From the NCBI RefSeq assembly GCF_004346195.1, contig NZ_SMAK01000009.1:62001-126000 (forward strand): a stretch of 64,000 nucleotides of DNA, in the 5' to 3' direction. Position numbers and translations under genes: made by a program. The notes beneath the pieces were generated by a model. That model was not told the DNA's origin. It was given only the letters and a program-made list of their open reading frames with translations, and did not search any database. Below are positions 7,535 through 15,193 of the stretch, in pieces. This DNA comes from Tepidamorphus gemmatus. GTDB taxonomy: Bacteria > Pseudomonadota > Alphaproteobacteria > Rhizobiales > Tepidamorphaceae. The number at the start of each line of letters is the position of its first letter. Positions within the stretch are counted from its first letter, which is position 1.

Positions 7535-8292
7535 GGGGAGGCAATCCTGTCACCGAAGTCCTGGGGGTCGAGCGCATAGAGTGCGTCGAGATAGGCCGGA
7601 ACGAAGCTTCCGGGTCCTCGGGCCGTCGCTCCGGCGCGTTCGGCGGCTGCCTTGACGAAGGCGAGGCACGCCGCCGCCGCGAGGAAACGATCCGTCTCCA
7701 CCGCCAGGAAACCGGCCATCAGCGCGGTGGCCGCGCATCCCGATGCTGTCACCAGCGCCATCAGCGGATGTCCGCCCGCCACCTCGACCTCGCGGGTTCC
7801 ATCGGTCGCGAAATCCACCTCGCCGGTCCGCACCACCACCGCGCCGCTTTCGCGGGCCAACAGCCGTGCCGCCGCGTCGCCGCCGTCGCTGCCGCTCAAC
7901 GCCGCGAGTTCCGCGCGATTGGCACGGATCACGGCTGGATGGCGCCGCGCCAGGTCACGGGCAAGCCCGAGCCTCGTCGGTGAGCGCTCGACGAACACGG
8001 GATCCAGTGCCCATGGCTTCCCGTCCGTTCGGGCGATACGGATCGCCACGTCGATCGCCTCGGCCCGCAGCGGGTCAAGCGTGCCGAGATTGACGAGCAG
8101 CGCCGACGCCCCGTGGATGAAGCCGGGCACCTCCGGCGGATTGACGGTCATCGACGGAATGCAGCCTGCTGCCAGAAGCACGTTCGCCGTGTAGGCTACC
8201 GCTGCGGCATTGGTGATGCAGTGCACGCGCGGACGCTCGGCCCGCAGCCGCGCGAGCAGCTCACCCGTCAGATCGCGCGCAGCGCCGCTCAA
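7531..8292 (-). CDS. thiM: Hydroxyethylthiazole kinase (TTG start)
   Basis: A 253-residue ThiM that phosphorylates 4-methyl-5-(2-hydroxyethyl)thiazole in thiamine salvage. Motifs are VHCITNAAAVAYTANVLLAAG, the N-P-P motif MTVNPPEVPGF, LDPVFVERSP, VIRANRAELAAL and the catalytic ALVTASGCAATAL (Cys in the GC loop). An in-frame TGA eight codons upstream leaves TTG 8292 as the only sensible start, and no ribosome site precedes it. The TTG overlaps the TGA of a 20-codon leader ORF that begins right after the riboswitch, so translation is probably re-initiated. The operon lacks thiE, thiC and thiG, which points to precursor salvage. Confidence 0.92.
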   Translation of the reverse strand: MSGAARDLTGELLARLRAERPRVHCITNAAAVAYTANVLLAAGCIPSMTVNPPEVPGFIHGASALLVNLGTLDPLRAEAIDVAIRIARTDGKPWALDPVFVERSPTRLGLARDLARRHPAVIRANRAELAALSGSDGGDAAARLLARESGAVVVRTGEVDFATDGTREVEVAGGHPLMALVTASGCAATALMAGFLAVETDRFLAAAACLAFVKAAAERAGATARGPGSFVPAYLDALYALDPQDFGDRIASP

Positions 8293-8351
8293 CGGCCCGG
8301 GCCGCCGGCAGGATCAACCGCATCGCTTGGGGAAACTGTCCTGCTGTTCAT
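8289..8351 (-). CDS. 20-residue leader ORF between TPP riboswitch and thiM
   Basis: ATG at 8351-8349 lies immediately after the riboswitch. The riboswitch 3' strand supplies GGAGG 8 bases upstream of it. The frame encodes MNSRTVSPSDAVDPAGGPGR and stops at TGA 8291-8289, sharing two bases with the TTG start of thiM. No homology is expected. The likely role is a translated leader that hands ribosomes to thiM, so that sequestering its Shine-Dalgarno on TPP binding would shut off the operon. The geometry is observed; the function is inferred. Confidence 0.45.
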   Translation of the reverse strand: MNSRTVSPSDAVDPAGGPGR

Positions 8352-8353
8352 CT

Positions 8354-8435
8354 CAACTCCCTCCGCCGGCATCATCCGGATCAGGTTCGACGGGTTGACC
8401 GCCCTGCGGCCTCTCAGTCCCGTTCGGGACACCCC
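8354..8435 (-). ncRNA. TPP riboswitch (THI element)
   Basis: Read on the minus strand, the element contains the P2-J region GGGACTGAGAGGCC with the conserved CTGAGA core. It also has the conserved 3' half ACCTGATCCGGATGATGCCG followed by GCGGAGGGAG. Order and spacing match the thi-box aptamer that binds thiamine pyrophosphate. It lies just upstream of the leader ORF and thiM-thiD-TRAP operon. The Shine-Dalgarno-like GGAGG is in the 3' closing strand, which favours translational control. I see no clear U-rich intrinsic terminator after it. Confidence 0.93.
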
Positions 8436-8766
8436 AATGAGATCGTCTCGCACATCTATCCGACCTGCAGGCCGGTTTCAAGGGCTGTTCGGCAGGTTCC
8501 GGCTGCTGGACACCTGCACGGCGTCGGCATGACCTTGCGTGATCCGGCTCCAGTCGCGAGCCTGCACGGGTGGCAGCAATCGATGCTTCCAGCCGACGTC
8601 TGCCATCGCTTCCGGCATCGGACCGGCGGCGGCGATCGCAATCCGGAACCACCCGACTGGCAGGGCCTCCCCCAAGTCGCACCATTGCACCTTGGCGTAC
8701 CGGCTCGGTTTGCCGTAGACCGGCACCCATGCCGGACCATCGCCACGAGGACGCACGGATGCAGCC
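8436..8766. other. Upstream region of the thi operon and the divergent hydrolase gene
   Basis: About 330 bases separate the riboswitch from the divergent hydrolase. The region should hold the promoters for both transcripts, but no convincing -35/-10 pair stands out. On the minus strand a 96-codon frame (8478-8768) with some protein-like composition runs through it. It starts at an ATG overlapping the hydrolase ATG and lacks a ribosome site and recognisable homology, so I do not call it a gene. Confidence 0.4.
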
Positions 8767-9600
8767 ATGACCGGGATCGACTACGAAGCCGAATACAACA
8801 ACCGTGCGCGCGTCCCGGAGCATCCGGCCATCATCGAAGGCTGGGCGCGCGACGCAGCCGCGTTCCGCAACACCGCGAGCGCGGAACTGGATCTCGCCTA
8901 CGGCCCACGCCAGCGCAATCGCGTCGACTTGTTCTTTCCCGCAGCGGACCGAAGGGTCGAACGCCTGGCGATCTTCATCCACGGCGGATACTGGCAGATG
9001 CTCGACAAGAGCTACTTCAGCCATCTCGCGCGCGGTCCCCTTGCCCACGGCATCGCCGTCGCCATGCCGACCTACACGCTGTGCCCCGAGGTCGGCATCG
9101 GCGAGATCATCGAGGAGATGCGCGCCCTCGTCCGCTTCCTGCATGACCGCTACCGCCTGCCGATGGCCGTCAGCGGCCATTCGGCCGGCGGTCACCTCGC
9201 CGCCGCACTGCTTGCAACCGACTGGACCGCACGCGGGCTGCCCGAAGCCGTGGTACCGGCCGCGCAACCGATCTCCGGACTGTTCGATCTGGTGCCGCTC
9301 GTCGCAACCACGCTCAACCGCGCGCTGAAGCTGGACTCCGTCGAGGCAGGTCGCGTCAGTCCGCTCAACTGGCCCTCGCCAGCCGGTCTCGCCCTGCACG
9401 CCTGGGTCGGCGGCGCGGAGAGCGACGAGTTCCTGCGTCAGAGTCGGGAAATCGTCGATGAATGGATCGAAGGGGGTGTCCGCGCCGAATATTTCGAGGC
9501 GACCGGAGCCAACCACTTCACCGTCATTGCCCCACTCGCCGAGCCCGACAGCGACATGACCCGCGATCTCGCCGCGCTGACGCCCGGCCGGGGCGGCTGA
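8767..9600 (+). CDS. Alpha/beta hydrolase, kynurenine formamidase (arylformamidase)-like
   Basis: A 277-residue alpha/beta hydrolase. The oxyanion-hole motif is FIHGGYW near residue 75, the nucleophile elbow GHSAGGH near residue 138, and the probable catalytic His lies in TGANHFTVI near residue 254. The N-terminus DYEAEYNNRARVPEHPAI and the RVDLFFP segment resemble bacterial arylformamidases, which hydrolyse N-formylkynurenine to kynurenine and formate. No other kynurenine-pathway gene is nearby, so the substrate is uncertain and a general ester or amide hydrolase is possible. It is a single gene divergent from the thi operon. Confidence 0.82.
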   Translation: MTGIDYEAEYNNRARVPEHPAIIEGWARDAAAFRNTASAELDLAYGPRQRNRVDLFFPAADRRVERLAIFIHGGYWQMLDKSYFSHLARGPLAHGIAVAMPTYTLCPEVGIGEIIEEMRALVRFLHDRYRLPMAVSGHSAGGHLAAALLATDWTARGLPEAVVPAAQPISGLFDLVPLVATTLNRALKLDSVEAGRVSPLNWPSPAGLALHAWVGGAESDEFLRQSREIVDEWIEGGVRAEYFEATGANHFTVIAPLAEPDSDMTRDLAALTPGRGG

Positions 9601-9644
9601 GGCGCGGACGCGGCGATCCGCGGCCGCCGACAGGCTGCGTCGTC

Positions 9645-9689
9645 GATGTAAGGCTTCGGGATGTAAGGCTTCGGGATGTAAGGCTTCGG
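9645..9689 (+). repeat. Three perfect tandem copies of a 15-bp unit
   Basis: The unit GATGTAAGGCTTCGG occurs at 9645-9659, 9660-9674 and 9675-9689 without mismatch. It lies between the hydrolase stop and the start of the cysteine-rich secreted protein. The length is a multiple of three, but no gene spans it. It could influence expression of the downstream gene or be a neutral short tandem repeat. Confidence 0.9.
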
Positions 9690-9737
9690 CAAGCAAACTG
9701 CCGGAAGATGACCCATCATTCTCCGGGGACATCATCC

Positions 9738-10532
9738 ATGCCGATTCGCCGCAATGCGCTCGCGCGGTTCGCCGTCGCGCTCCTGCTTGGTCTCGTCGTC
9801 ACCGCCGCAGCCTCCGCGACCGCGCAGGCCGCTGCGCCCGACGTGCGGCCGTCGGTCTTCCTCCAGTGCCCGACCGCGCCCGGCGATCCAAACACCTATG
9901 CGCTGTGCGCCACGGCGCGATGCTGGGTGCTCGACGGCGTCGCCTACTGCAAGTGCGAGATCGAGAACGGCAGGAGCATCTCGCTGCCGTTCCACTATCG
10001 CGACCGAGGCCAGCGCCGGAACGTCTGCACGCTGTTGAAGGACGGTGTCGCCAACGGTTTCACGGTCAGCACCTATTCGACCCCGCGCCGGCTCGAACAG
10101 GACTACCGCCCGGCGGTGGAGAAGCTCGGTCCGCCGCTGGCGATCTACACCTGCGGCGGTCCGGTCGGAAACCAGCCCCAGGCCGGCTATTCGGCCCAGT
10201 GCGACGGCGGCATCTGCTTCAATTCGACGACCGGCAAGGAGTTCCCCGGCCTCGGCCCGATCGGCGAGGGCGAGATCGTGTGTTCCTGCCCGCCGGTGCC
10301 CGCGCCCAAGGTCGGCTTCCAGATGGCCGGCCCCTGGCACTGCCGGCCGGGTGCGCGCGACGTCGACGGCCGCTGCTGCGACAGGGAGTTTCACGACCGG
10401 TTCTGCAACGTCTCCAGCGTCTCGCAGACCGGTACGGAGATCATGGTCGGCGCCGTCACAGGCATCCCAGCGCTTCTGTCGAGGTTGCTCGACGGCAAGG
10501 CTCCGAAGATCAACCGCTGCGTTTTCCAGTAG
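9738..10532 (+). CDS. Cysteine-rich secreted protein of unknown function
   Basis: 264 residues beginning with a clear Sec signal: MPIRRN, then a hydrophobic stretch (FAVALLLGLVVTAAAS) and a likely AxA cleavage site (AQAAAP). The mature part has 16 cysteines, many in close pairs (CATARC, CKC, CDGGIC, CSC, CC), an even number compatible with eight disulfides. There are no transmembrane segments after the signal. I recognise no domain. It is preceded by the tandem repeats and followed by a hairpin, so it is probably monocistronic. High cysteine content suggests a disulfide-stabilised periplasmic or extracellular protein; the degraded dsbB 1.7 kb downstream may be relevant. Confidence 0.75.
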   Translation: MPIRRNALARFAVALLLGLVVTAAASATAQAAAPDVRPSVFLQCPTAPGDPNTYALCATARCWVLDGVAYCKCEIENGRSISLPFHYRDRGQRRNVCTLLKDGVANGFTVSTYSTPRRLEQDYRPAVEKLGPPLAIYTCGGPVGNQPQAGYSAQCDGGICFNSTTGKEFPGLGPIGEGEIVCSCPPVPAPKVGFQMAGPWHCRPGARDVDGRCCDREFHDRFCNVSSVSQTGTEIMVGAVTGIPALLSRLLDGKAPKINRCVFQ

Positions 10533-10545
10533 CCAGGGCAGCGGA

Positions 10546-10563
10546 CGGCGCCTGCGGGCGCCG
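10546..10563 (+). terminator. Hairpin after the cysteine-rich protein gene
   Basis: CGGCGCC (10546-10552), loop TGCG and GGCGCCG (10557-10563) form a perfect 7-bp stem, 14 bases after the stop. There is no T-run. It is probably a transcription terminator for the upstream gene. Confidence 0.45.
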
Positions 10564-10707
10564 CCGCACTGGCTGTCGGGCACAGGCGCCGGGATTTGCG
10601 GCAGCGCCGGGCTTGCCGGTGCTGCGCGCATCTGGTCACATCGAACCAGCCGCGGCGGGCCGGCAGCCTGCCCGCCGCTCCCCCCCAATGCTGTCGCGGA
10701 GGCGTGC

Positions 10708-10944
10708 ATGATCCCCTTCTTCGTCCAGATCAAGTGCCACCTCGGCCGCGCCTACGAGGTGGCCGACCAGATCGCCAATGCCGAGATCGCCTCGGAGATC
10801 TATTCGACCGCGGGCGACTATGATCTTCTGGTCAAGTTCTACGTCGACAGCCAGACCGAGATCGGCCATTTCGTCAACGAGCAGGTGCACCGCTTCGAGG
10901 GTATCCGCGACACCTACACGATCATCACCTTCAAGGCGTTCTGA
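10708..10944 (+). CDS. Stand-alone Lrp/AsnC ligand-binding (RAM) domain protein
   Basis: A 78-residue protein consisting only of the alpha-beta RAM domain of Lrp/AsnC regulators, without the helix-turn-helix. It starts FFVQIKCHLGRAYEVADQIA, contains the typical STAGDYDLLVKFYV and ends RDTYTIITFKAF. ATG 10708 follows GCGGAGG by 5 bases. Stand-alone RAM proteins form oligomers and may sense amino acids or modulate Lrp-family regulators. No partner regulator is adjacent. The DMT-family transporter gene runs convergently 24 bases away. The ligand is unknown. Confidence 0.88.
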   Translation: MIPFFVQIKCHLGRAYEVADQIANAEIASEIYSTAGDYDLLVKFYVDSQTEIGHFVNEQVHRFEGIRDTYTIITFKAF

Positions 10945-10968
10945 GATGCCGACTGGTCAGACCCGGGG

Positions 10969-11952
10969 TCAGACCGGCGGCGGGCTGGCCTGGCGCTGGC
11001 GGGCCCGTTCGATGCCGAGCTGGCGCTCGCGCCAGATCACGAACAGGCCGGCGGCGATGACGATCGACGCCCCGGCCAGGGTGATCGCCACGGGTCGGTC
11101 GCCGAACATCAGGTAGCCGAGAACGAGTGACCAGATCATCGCCGTGTAGTCGAACGGCGCGACGACCGAGGCCGGGGCGTAGCGGTAGCTCTGGGTCAGC
11201 AGGATCTGGCCGATTCCGCCGATCAGACCGATCGTGACCAGAAGCGCCGCCTCGCGCGGCGTCGGCACGGCCCAGCCGAACGGCAGGGTGCACAGCGCCA
11301 GCACCGTGCAGGTGACCGAGAAGTAGAACACGATCGAGCCCGTCGTCTCCGTTCCGGTGAGATGGCGGACCTGGATCATCGCCAGCGACGTCAGCGAGGC
11401 CGCCATCACCGCGACCAGCGCGCCGATCGCGCCCGCGTCGGCGGACGACCAGCCTTGACCCAGATAGGGCCACAGGATCATCACGATGCCGATGAAACCG
11501 ACACCGACGGCGGACCAGCGGAAGATGCCGACCACCTCGCCCAGCAGCACCGTCGCCAGCGCCAGCGTTAGCAGCGGCGCGAGGAACTGGATCGCGGTGA
11601 CGTCGGGCAGCGGCAGATAGGTGAGTGCGACCAGATAGGAGGCGAGAGCAAGCCCGCCGAAGCCGCCACGCAGCACATGTCCCCTGACGTTGCGGGTCCT
11701 GAGCGCTCGCGGAAACTCGCCGCGCCAGGTCAGCCAGACCGACAGCGGCAGCAACGCGAAGAAGCTGCGGGCGAACATCACCTCGCCGACCGGCACGGTC
11801 TCCGACAGGAGCTTCATCAGCGCCGCCATGACCATGAGCACGAGGGTCGAGGCGACCTTCAGGCCGATGCCGATGAGATGATGCAGTGACGCCTCCCTTA
11901 CCTGTTCCGGACAAGCACGAAACGCAGCGATTGACAATTGTTGCTGGCGCAT
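10969..11952 (-). CDS. EamA/DMT-superfamily permease
   Basis: An inner-membrane drug/metabolite transporter with ten predicted helices and two EamA repeats. The C-terminal repeat contains the characteristic YRYAPASVVAPFDYTAMIWSLVLGY and the end FVIWRERQLG. The substrate may be an amino acid or metabolite; the family does not allow a firm choice. The start is unclear. ATG 11952 has no ribosome site, whereas a CTG at 11886, where family homology begins (HHLIGIGLKVAS), has AAGGGAGG five bases upstream. The shorter form may be the true product. Confidence 0.85.
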   Translation of the reverse strand: MRQQQLSIAAFRACPEQVREASLHHLIGIGLKVASTLVLMVMAALMKLLSETVPVGEVMFARSFFALLPLSVWLTWRGEFPRALRTRNVRGHVLRGGFGGLALASYLVALTYLPLPDVTAIQFLAPLLTLALATVLLGEVVGIFRWSAVGVGFIGIVMILWPYLGQGWSSADAGAIGALVAVMAASLTSLAMIQVRHLTGTETTGSIVFYFSVTCTVLALCTLPFGWAVPTPREAALLVTIGLIGGIGQILLTQSYRYAPASVVAPFDYTAMIWSLVLGYLMFGDRPVAITLAGASIVIAAGLFVIWRERQLGIERARQRQASPPPV

Positions 11953-12019
11953 CCGTGATCTGCATTCGGCGTCCGGCGGATTCGCCGCCCCGGGGACGCC
12001 CGGTCCGGGAGACCACGCA

Positions 12020-12175
12020 ATGATGGCGCTGCCCTTCCTCACCGCTTTCCTCGCCCTTCTCGGCGGGGCCTTCGCATCGCGGGCGATCGGGATCGCCCTG
12101 TGGGCCGTCACGCTCGTGCTGATCCTCGTGCTGTTTCGGCTGCACGCCACCGACCCCCTCGACATCGTGCTCTGA
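12020..12175 (+). CDS. Small membrane protein, DUF5993-like, upstream of dsbB
   Basis: A 51-residue protein (MMALPFLTAFLALLG...) with two hydrophobic segments separated by SRAIG and a short polar tail containing HATDPLDIVL. This pattern resembles the DUF5993 family, whose genes commonly sit just before a DsbB-type disulfide oxidoreductase gene, as here (12-base gap). It is likely an accessory subunit of the membrane redox protein. The function is not established, and its partner gene carries a frameshift in this sequence. Confidence 0.55.
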   Translation: MMALPFLTAFLALLGGAFASRAIGIALWAVTLVLILVLFRLHATDPLDIVL

Positions 12176-12187
12176 GGCCCGCTCCCG

Positions 12188-12758
12188 ATGTCGCCGGAAT
12201 TCGCGCGCAGCCTCAATGCCCTCGGACTGCTCGGCCTCTGCGTCGTCCTCGGTTACGCCTTCGCCGACCAGTTCCTGAAGCACGACCTGCCATGCCCGCT
12301 GTGCCTGCTGCAGCGGATGGGATTCGTCGCAGCCGGTGTCGGCATCGCCTTCAACCTCTGCTTCGGACCGCGCCCGGCCCATTACTCCATCGCCATCCTG
12401 TCGGCAGTTGTCGGGGGGCACCGCCGCGCTGCGCCAGATCGCGCTGCACGTCGTCCCGGGGACGGGCACCTACGGCGATACATTTCTGGGACTGCACTTC
12501 TACTCCTGGGCCTTCATCGTGTTCGGGCTGATCATTGCCGGCTCGGCGCTGATGCTGCTGTTCGAGCGTCAGTTTGAGGTCGCGCCCGGTCCGCGCCCCC
12601 GGCTGACCGGGCTCGCGCTCGTCTCGTTCTGGCTATTCGCGCTTCGGGCGCTCGGCAATGGACTCTCGACCTTGGCCGAGTGCGAACTCGGCCTGTGCCC
12701 GGACAATCCGACCGAGTACCAACTCTTCGCGCCAACTCCTGCCCCGGCATCCGATTGA
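12188..12758 (+). pseudogene. dsbB: DsbB-family disulfide bond formation protein, interrupted by a one-base frameshift
   Basis: The first frame encodes four-helix DsbB features: SLNALGLLGLCVVLGYAF, the quinone-reducing CxxC in DLPCPLCLLQRMGF, and a second helix ending ILSAVVGG. It then runs into nonsense. The homologous continuation (TAALRQIALHVVPG, FLGLHFYSWAFIVFG, and the second cysteine pair CELGLC) is in the next frame. The switch falls at a run of six G at 12413-12418; five G would restore one 189-residue protein. Both halves are well preserved, so this is a very recent mutation, a sequencing error or slippage-based expression. Wild-type DsbB reoxidises DsbA in the inner membrane. Confidence 0.75.
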
Positions 12759-12850
12759 GCGGGGTTGGCACGGACGCCCCGAAGCGCCATATCGCGCGGG
12801 AGTCCGCCCCACGCCTGGCCGCCATTGCACGCGGACGGAATCCGCATCAC

Positions 12851-13435
12851 ATGACCGACAACCACGAGGCCTCACTTGCACTCGACCGGCGTGCCGGCTG
12901 GCCAGCCGAGATGCGCCGGCTGCTCGACAAGTATCCGCGTCCCTGGACCGATCGGCCCGACCTCGGCCAGCTTTCGCGATTCTGGCTCGGCCGTCATGAC
13001 ATGTTCCGGGAGCTGAACACGGCAATGCTGCAGGCGTCGCAGGCGCTGAAGGCCGGCACCGTGCCCCCGGAAGCGTTCCGAACCTGGTTCCAGCCGCGCA
13101 TCCGCTTCTTCCTCGGCGAACTGCACGGGCACCACATGATCGAGGATCAGCACTATTTTCCGGTGCTGATGCGAATCGAGGCCGACCTCGCCCGCGGCTT
13201 CACGGTACTGGAGGCCGACCACGAGGCGATCCACGAGGGCTTGGCAACGCTGCAGAGCGCCAGCAACGATCTGCTCAACGCGCTCGCCGGACCGCCCGAC
13301 AGGCGCCGCTTCGCAGCAGACGCGATGTCCGAGCGGCTCGACGGCTTCCTGAAGTCGCTCGTGCGCCATCTCGACGACGAAGAGGATCTGATCATCCCGA
13401 TCCTGCTCGACCGCGGCGAGAACCTGCTCGGGTAG
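12851..13435 (+). CDS. Hemerythrin HHE-domain protein
   Basis: A 194-residue helical protein with a diiron-type ligand pattern: H in LGRHDMF, HGHHMIEDQHYFPVL, EADHEAIHEGL, and HLDDEEDLIIPILL at the C-terminus. Such proteins bind O2 or NO or act in iron and redox sensing in the cytoplasm. ATG 12851 is where family homology begins; the ribosome site is weak. No partner gene points to a specific role. It ends just before a long inverted repeat separating it from convergent matB. Confidence 0.85.
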   Translation: MTDNHEASLALDRRAGWPAEMRRLLDKYPRPWTDRPDLGQLSRFWLGRHDMFRELNTAMLQASQALKAGTVPPEAFRTWFQPRIRFFLGELHGHHMIEDQHYFPVLMRIEADLARGFTVLEADHEAIHEGLATLQSASNDLLNALAGPPDRRRFAADAMSERLDGFLKSLVRHLDDEEDLIIPILLDRGENLLG

Positions 13436-13436
13436 C

Positions 13437-13491
13437 CCGCGGCAGGATCGCCTTCCGGCAATCGGCAGCGAGTCAGTCATCCCTGCCGCGG
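13437..13491. terminator. Long stem-loop between convergent hemerythrin and matB genes
   Basis: CCGCGGCAGG (13437-13446) and CCTGCCGCGG (13482-13491) are perfect 10-bp inverted repeats with a 35-base loop. They begin right after the hemerythrin stop and lie in the 178-base convergent gap. This is a plausible bidirectional terminator or mRNA 3' stabiliser. Confidence 0.4.
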
Positions 13492-13613
13492 CGACGGCCG
13501 GGTGCCGGGATCGGCAGGGCAGGATGTCCGGCGTGGAGGCGCTCCGATCGGAGATGTTCGCCAAGGCCCATCCGGAACGACGCGCACGGGCTTTGGCTGC
13601 CGATGGCAGCCTC

Positions 13614-15128
13614 TCAGCCGTAGGTCCCTGCGTATGTGTCCCGCAGCACGTTCTTCTGCACCTTGCCCATGGCATTGCGCGGCAGTTCATCCACGAAGAA
13701 CACCCGCTTCGGCAGCTTGTAGGCAGCGAGGCGCTGCTTCAGCGCGCCGATCACGGACGCCTCGTCGAGGCTGGCGCCCTTCTCCAGCACTACCACCGCC
13801 GTGACCCCCTCGCCGAAATCCTTGTGCGGCAGACCGATCACCGCCGATTCGACCACCCCCTCCATCGCGTCGATCTCGCCCTCGACCTCCTTCGGGTAGA
13901 CGTTGAAGCCGCCGGAGATGATGAGGTCCTTGGCACGTCCGACGATGGTGACATAGCCATCCGCGTCGATGGTGGCGACGTCGCCGGTGATGAAGAAGCC
14001 GTCCGGGCGGAACTCGGCCGCCGTCTTCTCCGGCATCCGCCAGTATCCCTTGAAAACATTGGGGCCCTTCACCTCGATCACCCCGATTTCGCCACGCGGA
14101 AGCTCCCGGCCCGTTTCCGGATCGGCGATGCGGACGGAAATGCCGGGCAGTGGAAACCCGACCGTTCCCGCCCGCCGTTCGCCGTCATAGGGATTGGAGG
14201 TGTTCATGTTGGTCTCGGTCATGCCGTAGCGCTCGAGGATGCGGTGGCCGGTCCGCGCCTCGAAGGCGCGATGTGTCTCGGCGAGCAGCGGCGCCGAACC
14301 CGACACGAACAGCCGCATCGTCCGCGTCGCCTCGCGGTCGAGCTCCGGCATTTCGAGCAGCCGGGTATAGAAGGTCGGAACGCCCATCATGCTGGTCGCA
14401 CGCGGCATCAGCGACAGGACCTCGCGGGCATCGAACTTCGGCAGGAAGATCATGGACGCGCCAGCCGCCAGGATCGTGTTCGTCGCAACGAACAGGCCGT
14501 GCGTATGGTAGACCGGCAGCGCGTGGATCAGCACGTCGTCACCGGTGAAGCGCCAGTAGTCGACCAGAACCTCGGCATTCGACCACAGGTTCTCATGGGT
14601 CAGCATCGCTCCCTTGGACCGTCCGGTCGTTCCGGACGTGTAAAGGATCGCGGCCAGATCGTCGGCAGCGCGCGGCACGTCGGCGAATGCCGCGGACTCG
14701 GCGGCCGCCCTGTCGGCAAGCGAGCCGCTGCCGTCCGCATCGAGCGTCTCGACAGCGCGTACGCCGGCCGCCTCCGGCAGGGCGGCAACCGCCTCGCGTA
14801 CCGACGGCCGGCAGACGACGACGGACGGCTCGGCGTCGCCGATGAAATAGGCGAGTTCAGCGAGCGTGTAGGCGGTGTTGAGGGGCAGATAGACGGCTCC
14901 GGCCCGGACGCAGGCCAGGTAGAGAAACAGGGCTCGCGGCGATTTGTCGACCTGTACCGCCACCCGATCGCCCGGTTCCACCCCGAGTCCGACCAGCGCA
15001 TTGGCAAGCTTCGCCGTCTCGCGCTCCAGATCGCCATAGGTCGTGACGGCTCCATCCGCCGTCTCGAGGAAGCGTGTCGCAGCTGCCGGAAAGCGGCCGG
15101 CGAGCCGGCGATAGAGCGCTGTCGTCAT
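13614..15128 (-). CDS. matB: Malonyl-CoA synthetase (malonate-CoA ligase)
   Basis: A 504-residue ANL-family ligase that makes malonyl-CoA from malonate, CoA and ATP. The P-loop is LYTSGTTGRSKGAMLTH. The MatB-type stretch RYGMTETNMNTSNPYDGERRAG covers the acyl pocket with its substrate arginine. The hinge and C-terminal Lys motifs are GRAKDLIISGGFNVYPKEVE and LPRNAMGKVQK. I start at ATG 15128 (MTTALYRRLAG), where homology begins, though the frame is open to 15176. No malonyl-CoA decarboxylase gene adjoins it, so it may serve malonate clearance or feed fatty-acid/polyketide synthesis. The gene is followed by the hemerythrin convergent gap. Confidence 0.88.
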   Translation of the reverse strand: MTTALYRRLAGRFPAAATRFLETADGAVTTYGDLERETAKLANALVGLGVEPGDRVAVQVDKSPRALFLYLACVRAGAVYLPLNTAYTLAELAYFIGDAEPSVVVCRPSVREAVAALPEAAGVRAVETLDADGSGSLADRAAAESAAFADVPRAADDLAAILYTSGTTGRSKGAMLTHENLWSNAEVLVDYWRFTGDDVLIHALPVYHTHGLFVATNTILAAGASMIFLPKFDAREVLSLMPRATSMMGVPTFYTRLLEMPELDREATRTMRLFVSGSAPLLAETHRAFEARTGHRILERYGMTETNMNTSNPYDGERRAGTVGFPLPGISVRIADPETGRELPRGEIGVIEVKGPNVFKGYWRMPEKTAAEFRPDGFFITGDVATIDADGYVTIVGRAKDLIISGGFNVYPKEVEGEIDAMEGVVESAVIGLPHKDFGEGVTAVVVLEKGASLDEASVIGALKQRLAAYKLPKRVFFVDELPRNAMGKVQKNVLRDTYAGTYG

Positions 15129-15193
15129 GTCGGGGATTCCGTCGATCGTCGTTGTCAGGTCTCTTCGGTGCGGCATCGCTCCGCGGTGTGTCG

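Noticed and set aside
8478-8768. 96-codon minus-strand frame between the riboswitch and the hydrolase
   Set aside because: Some residues look protein-like (YGKPSRYAKVQW), but its ATG overlaps the divergent hydrolase ATG, it has no ribosome site, G/C third-position use is lower than in neighbours, and it would occupy the thi promoter region.
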